A stretch of 64,000 nucleotides of DNA from Lactarius indigo (lineage: Eukaryota > Basidiomycota > Agaricomycetes > Russulales > Russulaceae), in contig JAFKAC010000011.1 of the NCBI GenBank assembly GCA_025766275.1, forward strand, positions 1,656,877 to 1,720,876, given 5' to 3'. A model generated the notes under the pieces. It ran no database searches, was not told the DNA's origin, and saw only the letters and a program-made list of their open reading frames with translations. Made by a program: the position numbers and the translations under genes. This document shows positions 53,601 to 64,000 of the stretch, piece after piece (position 1 is the first letter of the stretch; each line of letters starts with the position of its first letter).

Positions 53601-55374
53601 GCAAGTGTGTTGGCACTTGCGGACGGGACACCGGTCTGTTCAGCGTTCCGCTCTCGCGCACGGAATATCCGGAACAGCGGAACAGCGGAGTATATTTTGC
53701 CGCATCGTGGGCCTTTCAGAACAGGGTTTTACCTCGTCGGAGGGGTGCACACGCACCCCCGCGGAGCACTCACTCTCACTCGCACGCAAACACGAGTCAG
53801 CGACCCGGACGGAGATCGTGGAGATAATGCTGCACAAACCGCTGTGCTTCTGCGCAGGCTGATCACCGATATCACTTTAAGTATTGCTGCACCTTCGCGC
53901 CCTTTGGGGGTTTTTTCTTTTGTTCCCTCCTTGATGTAATATGGCCCTAGGGTTCCCTCTCTTCTCTTTTTTTTTTTTTTTTACTGCCTCCTTTCTCGAG
54001 GCTTCTGTCGCTTTGTCTCGCTCGTTTCGCTTGCTGGTTCGGGCCTGTGCGACCGCAACGTGGCTGTGCTATACGTGGCGACCACCCGTTGCGCGTAAAT
54101 TGACAGCAACCAAAGCGATTGTAAGTTAACACGCCATGCCATTTCAGAGAATTTACATAATCATTAAGGCTGTGTGATCAAAGCGATAAAAAGCGATAAT
54201 GCGATACTGTAGAAACCCGGCTCCACTCGGCAGGGAAATACCGACATCTCGTAAAAGCTCGACTAGACCCAAACGAGAGCCCCACCTCAGCTTTTGAGCA
54301 GCCAAGCATGGCCCCCTCGATGGTCACCAGGAATAGGAATGCCGATGCCAAAGCTCCTGTCGGGAGCAATCAGAGAACACACAAAGGTGGGATGTTGAAC
54401 GTGGATGGATGGTCCGTGCCAGTTTGCGTCATCCTTGGTAAAACCCTTTCGGCCTTGGCCATCCCGGTCCTAATGGAGAAGAGAAACGACTCTGTCAATA
54501 TCCAGCTCAAGCGCCGAAACAGGCACAGGCTTCAGGTCCACCGGCGATTGTTGCTGAACAAGGCCAGGTCGCCGTTCGCTCGCCTTCATTAGGGAGGTCG
54601 CTCTGTCTGACCACCATGACAAGAAGTTCAGCCTTGCCCCAATCCCATATTCTAAACGGGTTCTCTTGGTTGTCAGTCAGTTCCCAGTGGACCTCACAGC
54701 CCAGACCTTCGATTCGAACCCTGATATTAATGAGTTTCGGCATCAGTTTTCTGCCACCTCACGCCTATCCCCCAGCACGACGACTGTCCCCCAGTTGGTC
54801 CGCTTGAGCTGTCCCACTCTGAGTATGACGACCCTGTTCGTTTGTCCTCCACGTGCGCCTTACCTAGCCTAGCCTATCGCCGCGAAGCGCTCCGTTCGCG
54901 TGGCTATCGTGCGCCCAATCCACTCCAGCGCTACGGAATGCTCGTCGCGGCCTGACTTTACCCTCACCTTCGCGGCAGACGACTCGCGCTGTGCTCATCC
55001 TGTTCACTCCTCCTAAAAGCTGTCCCATACGTATCTGGGGTCCCACCCTCAAACTACGTTCACAGCCTGCCCTCACAGAGCCTCGGAGCCGTTTACAGCC
55101 CGTTGCTCTCTCTCTGGGATTAGCACTGATCGAGCTGATAATTGGTCTTTCTCTCAACAATCTCGTGCAAAACAAAAATCCCGACGCATTATCGCCCTCT
55201 ATGCCATGGCCAGGGCTCTTAGCCAAGCTCTCACCAGAGCGAGTCGCACCGATCCTACGTGAGGGGCAGTGCAAGCCAGTGTCCGACTACGAGTACGTTT
55301 TGAATTTATTACGTGATCCCTCTTCAAAGGCCTTCCTTTGGCCTTTTGACCTCTAATGCAGCAAACCACCCAAC
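47677..55374. other. Long gene-poor stretch between HMG-box gene 1 and the DUF6699-like gene
   Basis: No gene could be supported over 7.7 kb. A 209-codon frame at 48952-49581 has no motif. A minus-strand patch at 54510-54750 (KLINIRVRIEGLG, then WELTDNQENPFRIWDWGKAE) reads like protein, but stops follow on its continuation; it may be a gene relic. Poly-T runs lie at about 51519, 52097 and 53969, and short GATA repeats at about 51600. Confidence 0.45.
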
Positions 55375-57076
55375 ATGCCTTCCGACCACCACGAATCTCC
55401 TCCGAACGGCCCCGCGGTCGATGAGCACGACGACGAGAGCAGCTCAATTGGCGATTCCTCGCTGCTCGCGCCTCCTACATCACACCGCCACCTACAGTCG
55501 CGTCCCTTCCCACAACCCGATCCGCAAGGCTTGCATTCCTTTGTCGAGGCACACGACCCATCTCTCTCTCTCTCTGCGACAGCGGTCTTTGGGCCGATGG
55601 CGGCGCCTCCAGGCCCCATTTCCGCAATCACCTACCCTGAATATTCCGACGGCAACTCCCTACCGGACCCTCCTCCTCTCTCGCCACACCCGTCCTGGTT
55701 GCGCGGGCACAGGCGTACCCCACCGCCACCGTTCAACATCGTGCCTGCCCCGCAGCCTGTCGTATCTCTGGACGGGTATGCACCCGTCGAGGGCCTCCCT
55801 CCACAGAACTACATCTCTCCCACTAGGACCATGCCGCGATTGAGCATGCCATTTTACCCTCCGACGTCACAAGGCGCCTCTCTACTCACGCTCGGTACCG
55901 CGCCACCCACACATGGTGTCTCGAGCCCAACAGCAGTTGTCCCGCCAAACTCAGAGCTCGCACGCCCGCCTCGCTTTACATTTGCTCCGCCCGGTGCGGA
56001 CGTACCCGCCGATCCAGTCGTCAGCGCGACGGGCCCGTCTCCTACGAGCGGGCGTAGGCGCGACAAGGAAAAGGCCAAAGGAAAGTTCGACAAAGCTTCC
56101 CAGCCGGTGGCGGAAGGATCAAGCAGGCGCGCTCGCAGCAACAGCTGGTCGGTTGTCTCTTCTGTCTTTCGCAGAAAATCTGGTTCGTGGATCACATCTG
56201 ATTGCCGAGCCCGTGGCGTAAAAAGGGCTGACCTTGGACGGCCTTGGATTTTGCAGGACGGCAATCCGGTCCGCCACGACTTACCACAGACGGTCCGCCG
56301 CAGCTCGCACCTAGCGACTGGCGAGACCTCGCCAAATGGGCTCACCGCCCATGCGATGACGGTTGGGGAGACAATCTTGGTGAGCAGAGCCCCCTCCCCA
56401 TACCACCATGCCGGAACCCGCTCACCTGTGGACAGAAGAATACGGCCATGCGGGCACCAGTTTCCCTCCTGAGCCGGACACAGGCCAATACCCGTACGAG
56501 CGCCAGCTGCCCCCGCTCCCGGCACACCTGTCGCACCTCCCCGCTCCAGCGCCTACGCTGCTGCGCACGAACTCATCCACGAGCGCCCTAAACCCCTTCC
56601 TCGCCCACCGGCCCGTCGGCCTACCCCCGCTCACATGGGACCTGCGCACCGGCGCGCGCGCGATACTCTTCCCAACCGCGCCCGTCGTGCCGATGGCCCC
56701 GTCGGACTACGCGCAGCCCGCGACGTGGCCGCCGTGTGGCGTGCTGCGGATCGGGGCGATCGGGGAGCACGCCGGGTGGCGGTGGCCCGTGGAGGCGCAT
56801 AATCCGGCGGGCGTGCGCTGCGGGGATATTTTTCGTGCGCTCGTCGCGAACCTGCATGAGTTCGTCGGCGCGCACGAGATCGCTCGCATGCCCCCCGAGC
56901 GCGTTGCTGCCGTCGCTGCTGCGTGCGCGGCGCGCGTCGCCGTCGGCATGCCGCCTGGCTCGGCGGTGGATGACGGGATCCGTCGCGTGGATTGTTTGTT
57001 GGGGTGCACGCAGTTCCATGGCCTCGAGCCGGGTCCCAGCTCAGGCGAGTGGACCATGTATGTGGGTGCGCCGTAG
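55375..57076 (+). CDS. DUF6699-like basidiomycete protein, three exons
   Basis: ATG 55375. Exon 1 is a long disordered Pro/Ser-rich region ending SVVSSVFRRKSG near 56180. A middle exon (about 56257-56364) reads PPRLTTDGPPQLAPSDWRD to DDGWGDNL, with donor GTGAGC. The last exon begins EEYGHAGTSFPPEPD after acceptor GTGGACAG and carries the domain: ALNPFLAHRPVGLPPLTWDL, ARAILFPTAP, TWPPCGVLRIG, WRWPVEAHNPAGVRCGDIF, RALVANLHEFVGA; stop 57074-57076. DUF6699 proteins are abundant in mushrooms and of unknown role. Exons 1 and 3 are in different frames, so splicing is required. The domain name is assigned from memory of its pattern. Confidence 0.72.
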
Positions 57077-60000
57077 GGTGGAGGCGTATTCTCTCCTCTG
57101 CTCTTTTCTTGGTTTTTTTTCTCTTGGTTCATTTTGTCCTCATATGTGCATTCCCTTATTCCCCACCCGCATTTCTATTTGCACGGCTTTGCATCTTGCT
57201 CTACTTCATTGTTTTTTTTTTTTTAATCGTCATTGTTTTTTCCTTTTGCTGTTTGTCATTGATCCTCTTGTTCTCAGGTGTTCGGACCAACTCATCTCAT
57301 CTCTCACGTCGTGCGTCGTCATCTTTCTTGTTCCGTTACTGCTCTGTTGTCGTTACCATACAACTGCTTCTCACGACCCCATACAATATAGTGTCTCATA
57401 TCATGGTCTCATGATCCATAACTATACAGTAGAGCTATCTATGGATATTTTGTTGTGCTATGTTGATGTCTACATAGCGGAAATGCAACCGTAGTTCTCT
57501 GGACTTCTCTTCTCCCGCTGTCGCGCGTCACAATGACAAAACCATTTCGGGAAGTTGGACGACCCATGTCCGACGAAACAGCGTGCGACTTGGCCCGCGG
57601 ATCATAGGCAGGTACAACAATAAGTACTCGTACAAGTCCGGTCGTGCACTTACTCTATGTGCAGTAACAACACACAGTCGTACATAAGGCGGCTCATGGT
57701 ATTACATGACCCGGAATTGGTAACCCCATTCAGATTGCCATTCGCGTACCGTTGGGGTGTACAGTACGTGCCGCTCTGCGGGTGAGTGTACGTGTATTGT
57801 GTGCGTATGGCTGTGTTGCTTCCATCACCATCACTGCATCCAAAGCAAAAAATTTAGGTCAAATAGACCCCTTGGAAAACCTTGTAGAAAACTCTGCGTG
57901 TCAACCTCTTGTCAAAGTTTATTTATCTGATAACCTTGAAGGGTTCGGAGTTGTCTCGAACCCGGGGTTGTCATTTGAATATTTTCTGAAAAAAAAATAT
58001 TATGTGAGATTTTCCCAGCTCTTTTGGCGAATCGGAAAACTTTTTTCTAAGGATTTTCGGAGAAATAAACTTATGTTAAGTGGTTAACAGCACAACAAGT
58101 TTTACTCACATTGTACGGTAAGTTAACTTGAACCCGTTTGCGTGCAGTGCATGTCACAGTCATTTCTGATCGTACCTCTTTTTTTGGTGTTTGCATCTGC
58201 GGCGGTATAACTGTCACTTTTACCCCGGATCTACTCCGGTATTCTGAAGCTCGTGCGCCACAAAAGAGGATACATGAGAGTCTCATGCTCTTCAAAATGA
58301 ATACCGTAATGGGCCAGCGGTGATGAGTGTGATTAGGCATGTTATGGGTCAGCGGGATTCTTTTAGTGACGATTGGGCCCCTGTGTGTCTCATCTTGAAG
58401 TTCATACTTCCATAGCGCACTGTCATCGTGCGGCGGTGATGGTACCGTATCGTATTGTTCGGTAGTACCTGTTCAAGGTTCAGCAGTAAGTTACAACCCC
58501 AGGGAGCTATTGTGAAGTACTACATCAGGTTCTATACCCAAGCAAAATACGCATGCCTAACAATGAAAGGCCCAGGGGAACTCTCTAGCAGGCGCCCAGG
58601 TTGCCACGTACTAGCAATTCCATGAGGTAGGGTAGGTTTGGGTGCCACATTGACCACAGGGGCCACGGGCGGGAAAAAAAATGGAAGCGCAGCGCGACGA
58701 GACCGAGAGAACCCGAACCGTGGTACTGTACACATACGACTAGCGCTTAGACCGGGGTCCATTCCATCCAGTCCAGCAGTAGCGCGCACATGGGCACGCG
58801 CACAGTCAAGTTGAGGGGTGCGCACCCTCATTTCTCCTGCGAATCGTTGCGCCCGGGTATCCAATGGAACACACGACATTTGCAGTATCGGAAGCTCGGC
58901 GACTATGCGGCGCTCTTGCGAATTGGAACCACGAGTGCGAAATTACTGCTCACACGACCAAATGACCTCCCCTCCGATGCGACGTCGACTCATGGGCTTT
59001 CGGACGAAACGGGTTTTACGGGTGCACTTGGTGACGAACCTGCGATTATCCTGCTGATCTGGGCCATCTGGCCAATCCGCAGCTAAGTTGGCTCACGCCA
59101 TATGTTCGGGCCGAATGTACCAAGTGTGGGCACGAGGACTGACATGTATGCATATAGATGGCCAAAGGATGACGGATTGGGGGGACCCCAGACCTTGTCA
59201 GATATGCGTGCAACGTCAGCAGTGGAGACGTGGCGGCGGCGGAAGAACGAATCACATGGGATATCGGGGTGGTTGTCACCCCCAGTTGAGCAGGTTGGAT
59301 CCGACAGATCAGTCGCGCCAAAGACACGAAGTTCTTGAGGTGTTTGTGCTAGATCCGCAAAGCGAATGAGGGGAGATTTGTTGCCAGCAGCATAACTCGG
59401 TATTCAGTTTGCCATCGCCCGGGCCAGATGCGTCATGGAATACGGACCGAGACATTTGACAGTTGTGGCGCGGAGCCAAACTGTGCATCGCTTCGGGTAA
59501 TGTTGCCGGTTCCCCCAACTGGCGAATACGGTGATAACAGGGTCACGAGCTAACGCATTGTGTTACAGTTCGAGCCATAGTCGGGCGACGACGGGTGCGA
59601 ATACGGGCAAGCCCCAGGAACGGTATGAGACGAAATGGAAAGTGGTGCCCAGACTTAAAAACAAGATTGGGGTGGTGTCGAGTTGGGTCTTGGGTTCGAG
59701 GCCTTCTAGATGCAGCACTTGTGTGGCTCTAGGGTCTCGAACATCAATTTTTGAGACACCCCTGTATCCGAAACTTCATAACACATCGAAAACAGAAACC
59801 GGGACTGAGTGTGTGACCAACCTGTGTTCATATGGAACGACGCAACATGATCCGGTGAAATATGGGTTGTACAGTGGTATAGGTATATGTGAACAAGTAC
59901 AGTGCCGTACCTCGCTCGCACTGTTTCAGGTTAGAAAGGTACGGCTACTCGGGTTCTCATCCACGGATTGACCCTGGGGGTTGCACGAGATCCGACAAGG

Positions 60001-61917
60001 GCACCAAAACGACATTCAACATTCAACACAAATTAGCGATTTCGACCCGCCCGTCAACCTGTTTGAGGGTCGCACGAAGCTCGAGGAGTGAGAGTACGGA
60101 ACAAGCGCCAATTGACGGTCGCGGAGGTCCGAAGCCGAAAACATGAGACATGACTATTGCCAACAGTTCCGACATTCATGTCATGATGGATGCCGTGGTG
60201 GGCAGCGTCAATTCCCACGCAGCATCTAGCATGACGTCAGCTGCACAACTCGTGTTCTAACATGTGACCCAGTAGGGACCAATCAGAACTATACACTACA
60301 GTAGCAGCGTGGAACGGAACTACGCCGCTGCCGCCGCCGCATTCTACGCGAGTCGCGTCCATCGGCGTTGTGAAAATTCCTGATAATCATAAAATAAGTT
60401 AAAGCAAAGAAAATCGCCGCTGCCAGGGCGGCGGTCAGTGGCGCCTCACATGAATGGCATCGGATGAAGCCATTCCGGATTGGTATACTGATACCGTAGA
60501 AGTGTAGTAACCGTACATCATATGCTCAGCCGAATGTGATTAAGGAATGTCATTTACGAATGTGACCATCTCAGGTGCTGCGCGGTGAGAAGAGGAAAGT
60601 GAGTGGGGTCGCCGCAGGTAGACTAGTGTCCGATGGGAAGAAGCTCGAGGTCGTATGGATGCGGTTAATGGAAATGAGACCTGATGTCGCTAGTGGACAA
60701 TACGGTGCGCACATCCCCATGCGTAAGTTCGCATGGGAAAAAAAAAAACAGTCGACAGCGTCATAGGGTGCCGTTGTGCTTTGATAGACACGTAGCGACA
60801 AAGGACGTGTGATCCGGTGGAGCCAACGGGGCGCGCGTTCGTACTTGCTCAGCCGGAGAACATGGGGATTGAGTCTACATACCGACGCCGCCGCGTCGAC
60901 AAGCGATATGAAAGTTGGTATCATGTGTTCTCGGCGCTATGTGCCCCACATCACGCTGCGCACAGCCTTCGTTGCAGCATGGCAGGGAGAAGAACATATA
61001 AAAAAAAAAACAAAGAGAGACAGGTCGCAGATGGGCGAGCCGTGAACTGCGGACATGAGGGAGAATAAGCGAACTAGGAGAAAGGAAAGGGAGGGAATTC
61101 AGGGCGAAAGTGGAGATGAAAGGATGACAGCTACGCAGATGGGATGATGTAGAAGTGGTGTACATTACAGTCACCTGCGCGCTCCTGCGTCTCCGAATTT
61201 GTGTGCGGGTGAACGGAGAAGGAGGGCAAGATGCTCGGGGGCTGTGGGAACCGCCGTTATCAAACTTCCTAGGCCGAATCAGTTGCCTAAACCGGGAAAG
61301 TAGTGACCAATCGATTCTCATATCGCCTTTTTTTATTTTCGGTTTTTTTTTTTTAATCCGAGGGGAGCTTTACGGCGCCCGAGGCGCCCGAAGTGCTTCT
61401 CATGGCAACCACTGGTTTCACAGAAGGGAGTCACAAGACTGGAGGCCTTGAGAATTACTGGAGACGCTGTCAGTTATCGGAGGAACATGGGGGTGGCCAA
61501 GACCGGATCGACGGAATGCCCTGATCCATACGGCCGGAACAATATTGCCATATATGGGCGCTGAACCCGCTACACGGAACCAACGTCGTTTCCTGTCTGT
61601 CGTGTACACTGACAAGTTCCTGTTCTAACGTATCGTAAAAGTAGCCTGCCATTGTCGACAGTCGTCCTCGACTTACGTGCTTTCGTCTTGTACTTTTCTT
61701 TTCGTCCAGTCGCACCATCTGGCGCCCGTCCTGGGAATCTAACTTGGTGGTGACAAGTGCTCACCTTCCTTTCGCAGAATAAGAGCGCACAACGCCTTCC
61801 CCTCGTGCGTTCACCACTGCCCGGCCGCTTAACCTCCCCCTTTTAAACATCCTTCCCCCCTACCTTGTCTTCCTTTTCCTCGACCTTGATCTCATTGCCC
61901 TCTCTGTATCTGAATAA
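57077..61917. other. Long gene-poor stretch upstream of HMG-box gene 2
   Basis: No gene was supported in 4.8 kb. Frames are short and overlap on both strands, with AT-rich sequence at 57800-58130. A CT-rich stretch immediately left of 61918 (about 61780-61910) looks like the pyrimidine-rich promoter and leader of the HMG gene. Confidence 0.45.
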
Positions 61918-63726
61918 ATGTCTGAATTTGAGCTTGACACCTTCCCTGACATGCCTGATGATGGCGACGGTACGTTTGCTCCATGCCCCGGGATCCACTG
62001 AGCTGCCTCTCACCCGCAATCGGCCTCGTTTTCAGACGACATGCCTCCGCTCGTTGATCGTCCCCCGCCAACTATGGCGATGATGACCTATTCCTTTGAC
62101 TCAGACTTCACCCCCATTCCGTACAGTCCGGACGCGCCAGACTTCGAAATGGCTGCCGAACAGGCTCCGCGCTTCGAGCTCGTATCCGAAGAAGACATCC
62201 CGCCCATCTCCGCCACAAAGCCTTCGCATGCCAAGAAACGCGAGGCTGGCCATATCCCCCGCCCGCCCAACGCGTTCATCCTCTTCCGCTCGTCGTTCAT
62301 CAAGTCCGAGAGCGTTCCGGGCAACATCGAAGGGAACCATAGCACCCTCTCCAAGATAATCGGTGCGCCTGTCCTTCCCTCCCGTTTATGCCGCTATCTT
62401 CTAAGCAACTTTCCCTACAGGAATTGTATGGAAGACGCTCCCGCCTGCCGAGCGCGAGCTCTGGGAGAAGCGTGCCGTGCAAGCGCAGGCCGAGCATCGC
62501 GCGCGGTACCCGGACTGGCGCTTCCGACCCGGCACGAACGTTGACGCCCTTGCGAAGCGCAAGACGAAAGATAAGAACAAGGATCGGCCGCCAGCACGTC
62601 GCAGACGAAGTACGGCCAGTACTCGCGATAAGGTCGCTGGTGGCACCGGAGGCGGTGGTGGCGGCGGCCCGCGTGCGGGGCAAAGAGCGCGGAGGCATGC
62701 AAGAGCGCCGTTGTGCGCAGATCGCGGAACTCCTCGCGCGTGGCGTGAAGGGCGTCGCTCTGACGAGCGCGGTGCAGGCGTGGGATAAGGAGAGCGGGGT
62801 CAGTCCTACGACGGACGGGGTGTTCGTCGCGGAGCCTGGCGTCGCAAGTGCCAAAGCCGCGCGGGTCAGAGCCAGAGCCAAGACGGACTCTCAGGTCGCG
62901 CCCGTGCTGGACGATTCCAGGGGCCGCAGTGAGATGCGCGCCGCCAAAGACGCCGAGGTGGCTAGTGCCAAGACGCGCTCTGTATCTTCCGCACAGCAGG
63001 CGCGCTTCAACGTCTCGCTTACCGCTATGTTCCGTCGCGCGTCCTCGGTGCCTCTCGCACCAGCTCACGATTCCCCCGTGCAGAGCACGGGTATCTGGGC
63101 ACCGGTAAACGCACAGGACTCTTTGGCCAATAGTGTGCCCGAGCTCACTCCGCCCCCACTCTCGCCAGCATCCTCTGTTTCCTATTGCAGCGAGGTGTCC
63201 TTCCCCAGACAGCGACAACAACGTAGGCGTCTTTATCTACCATTCTCCATTCAGCCTTGTTTACCTTTTTTTTTCGATCAGATTTCTCCCCTATACGATT
63301 TCGTGTCCTTCTCGCCGCCAGGTAGCCCGTGTAGCACCAACATGGACAACGACGCGTGCTCTCTCGGCCCGCTTGGTCCCGGTCCTGCCGATCCGGTGCC
63401 GGACCTTCCAAATTTCTTCTCGAGCTACTCGACGCTCTGCGACTGGGCAGGCGGTGGTGCTGTGGCCGCAGACAGCCTGAATTTCAACAATAGCTGCACC
63501 AAGGTCGGGATATCTTCCCCGTATGGCTTCCCGGGTGACCCAGACATGATCGACGACCACCCGTTCTCCTTCCTGTTGCACGGTGCCACAGCTTGCCCCT
63601 TCGGACCCGTGGAGCAACGGACTCAGTGCCCAGGAGCTCCTCGCGGCGCGCCCAGGCCCGGCTTTCGGGTTTGAGGGCGCGTGGGCCGGACCGGGGCACG
63701 TCGCGACTGCTGCTCCGTATGCGTGA
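61918..63726 (+). CDS. HMG-box transcription factor 2
   Basis: ATG 61918 starts a short exon (MSEFELDTFPDMPDDGD) with donor GTACGT at 61971. Exon 2 (from about 62037) ends inside the HMG box: HIPRPPNAFILFRSSFIKSE, GNHSTLSKII, donor GTGCGC at about 62362. Exon 3 (about 62422) continues GIVWKTLPPAERELWEKRA, then QAEHRARYPDWRFRPG, the usual box end. Family-typical downstream parts follow: RRCAQIAELLARGVKGVAL and QARFNVSLTAMFRRASSVP, then a Pro/Ser-rich tail. Between about 62600 and 62690 the reading frame must change without an obvious intron, so an unrecognised intron or a frameshift is possible. The end is also ambiguous: one frame stops at 63674; another, more protein-like (SNGLSAQELLAARPG), stops at 63726. 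Conservation with MATA_HMG regulators suggests a developmental or mating-response role, not proven. Confidence 0.82.
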
Positions 63727-64000
63727 CACCAAGTCCGTTTGCGCGAACGCCGCGTCAAACTCGTTTCAATTCCGACTCATACGTATGGGGAAGAACAAAA
63801 GCTTTTTGTGGAGGACCTACGCCTCCACGCCCGCGTTGTTCCATTCGGCACAACAATTCAAGAACGAATATTTCACTTTCTCCTATGATCTCGTTTTCTG
63901 ATTGCGTCCCGACTCGATGACTGATTGCCCTCGTCTTTGCCTATGTCTTTTATCCCCCTTCCTAGAATATGTATTTCCCCCGTTCTCTCGTCCCCGGCTC

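Noticed and set aside
54695..54715. GGTTCGAATC on the minus strand, resembling a tRNA B box
   Set aside because: No matching T-stem, acceptor stem or A box could be found around it.

Overview
The window looks like a filamentous basidiomycete (Agaricomycete, white-rot-like). The genes carry many introns of about 50-60 bp with GT...AG borders. The families are fungal: Goodbye-NACHT STAND protein, sedolisin, HMG-box factors, F-box-like protein, DUF6699-like protein. The mobile elements are chromodomain Ty3/Gypsy and Ty1/Copia LTR retrotransposons. No bacterial operons, CRISPR arrays or convincing tRNA genes were seen. All spliced models were read by eye, so exon edges are approximate.

1-17.6 kb is a nested retrotransposon block. 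An old, heavily mutated Gypsy element (B, minus strand, about 4.7-9.5 kb plus a long split LTR) is interrupted three times. A younger chromodomain Gypsy element (A, plus, 1-4695) sits in its integrase. A solo LTR (10066-10843, target duplication ATATC) and a complete Copia element (11290-17162, minus, target duplication AGATA) sit in its LTR. Both elements whose 5' end is in view show their primer: self-priming for Gypsy B and a half initiator-tRNA for Copia.

17.6-30 kb holds a metacaspase gene (19.9-21.9 kb), a vacuolar-type Ca2+/H+ exchanger gene (23.3-26.3 kb, minus) with a coding minisatellite, and a degenerate second copy of the metacaspase (27.3-29.9 kb) that has lost its catalytic Cys. 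A 47-bp near-perfect palindrome lies at 18.4 kb.

31-39.6 kb is the most interesting part. A minus-strand NLR-like gene encodes Goodbye, NACHT, ankyrin repeats and a C-terminal caspase-like domain whose catalytic Cys-His motif is replaced. It is divergent from a sedolisin (S53) gene that has an in-frame stop and both catalytic Asp changed to Asn. A further caspase N-terminal scrap follows at 39.5 kb. Four caspase-family loci therefore lie within 20 kb.

40-64 kb is more ordinary: BUB3 (spindle checkpoint), an F-box-like/LRR-type protein, two HMG-box transcription factors pointing away from each other (46.0-47.7 kb minus and 61.9-63.7 kb plus), and a DUF6699-like gene between them within long gene-poor stretches.

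Across the window many inactivating changes are single CpG transitions (CGA to TGA stops, CGAC to CAAC giving Asp to Asn), which suggests cytosine-methylation-driven decay that touches both elements and the sedolisin gene.
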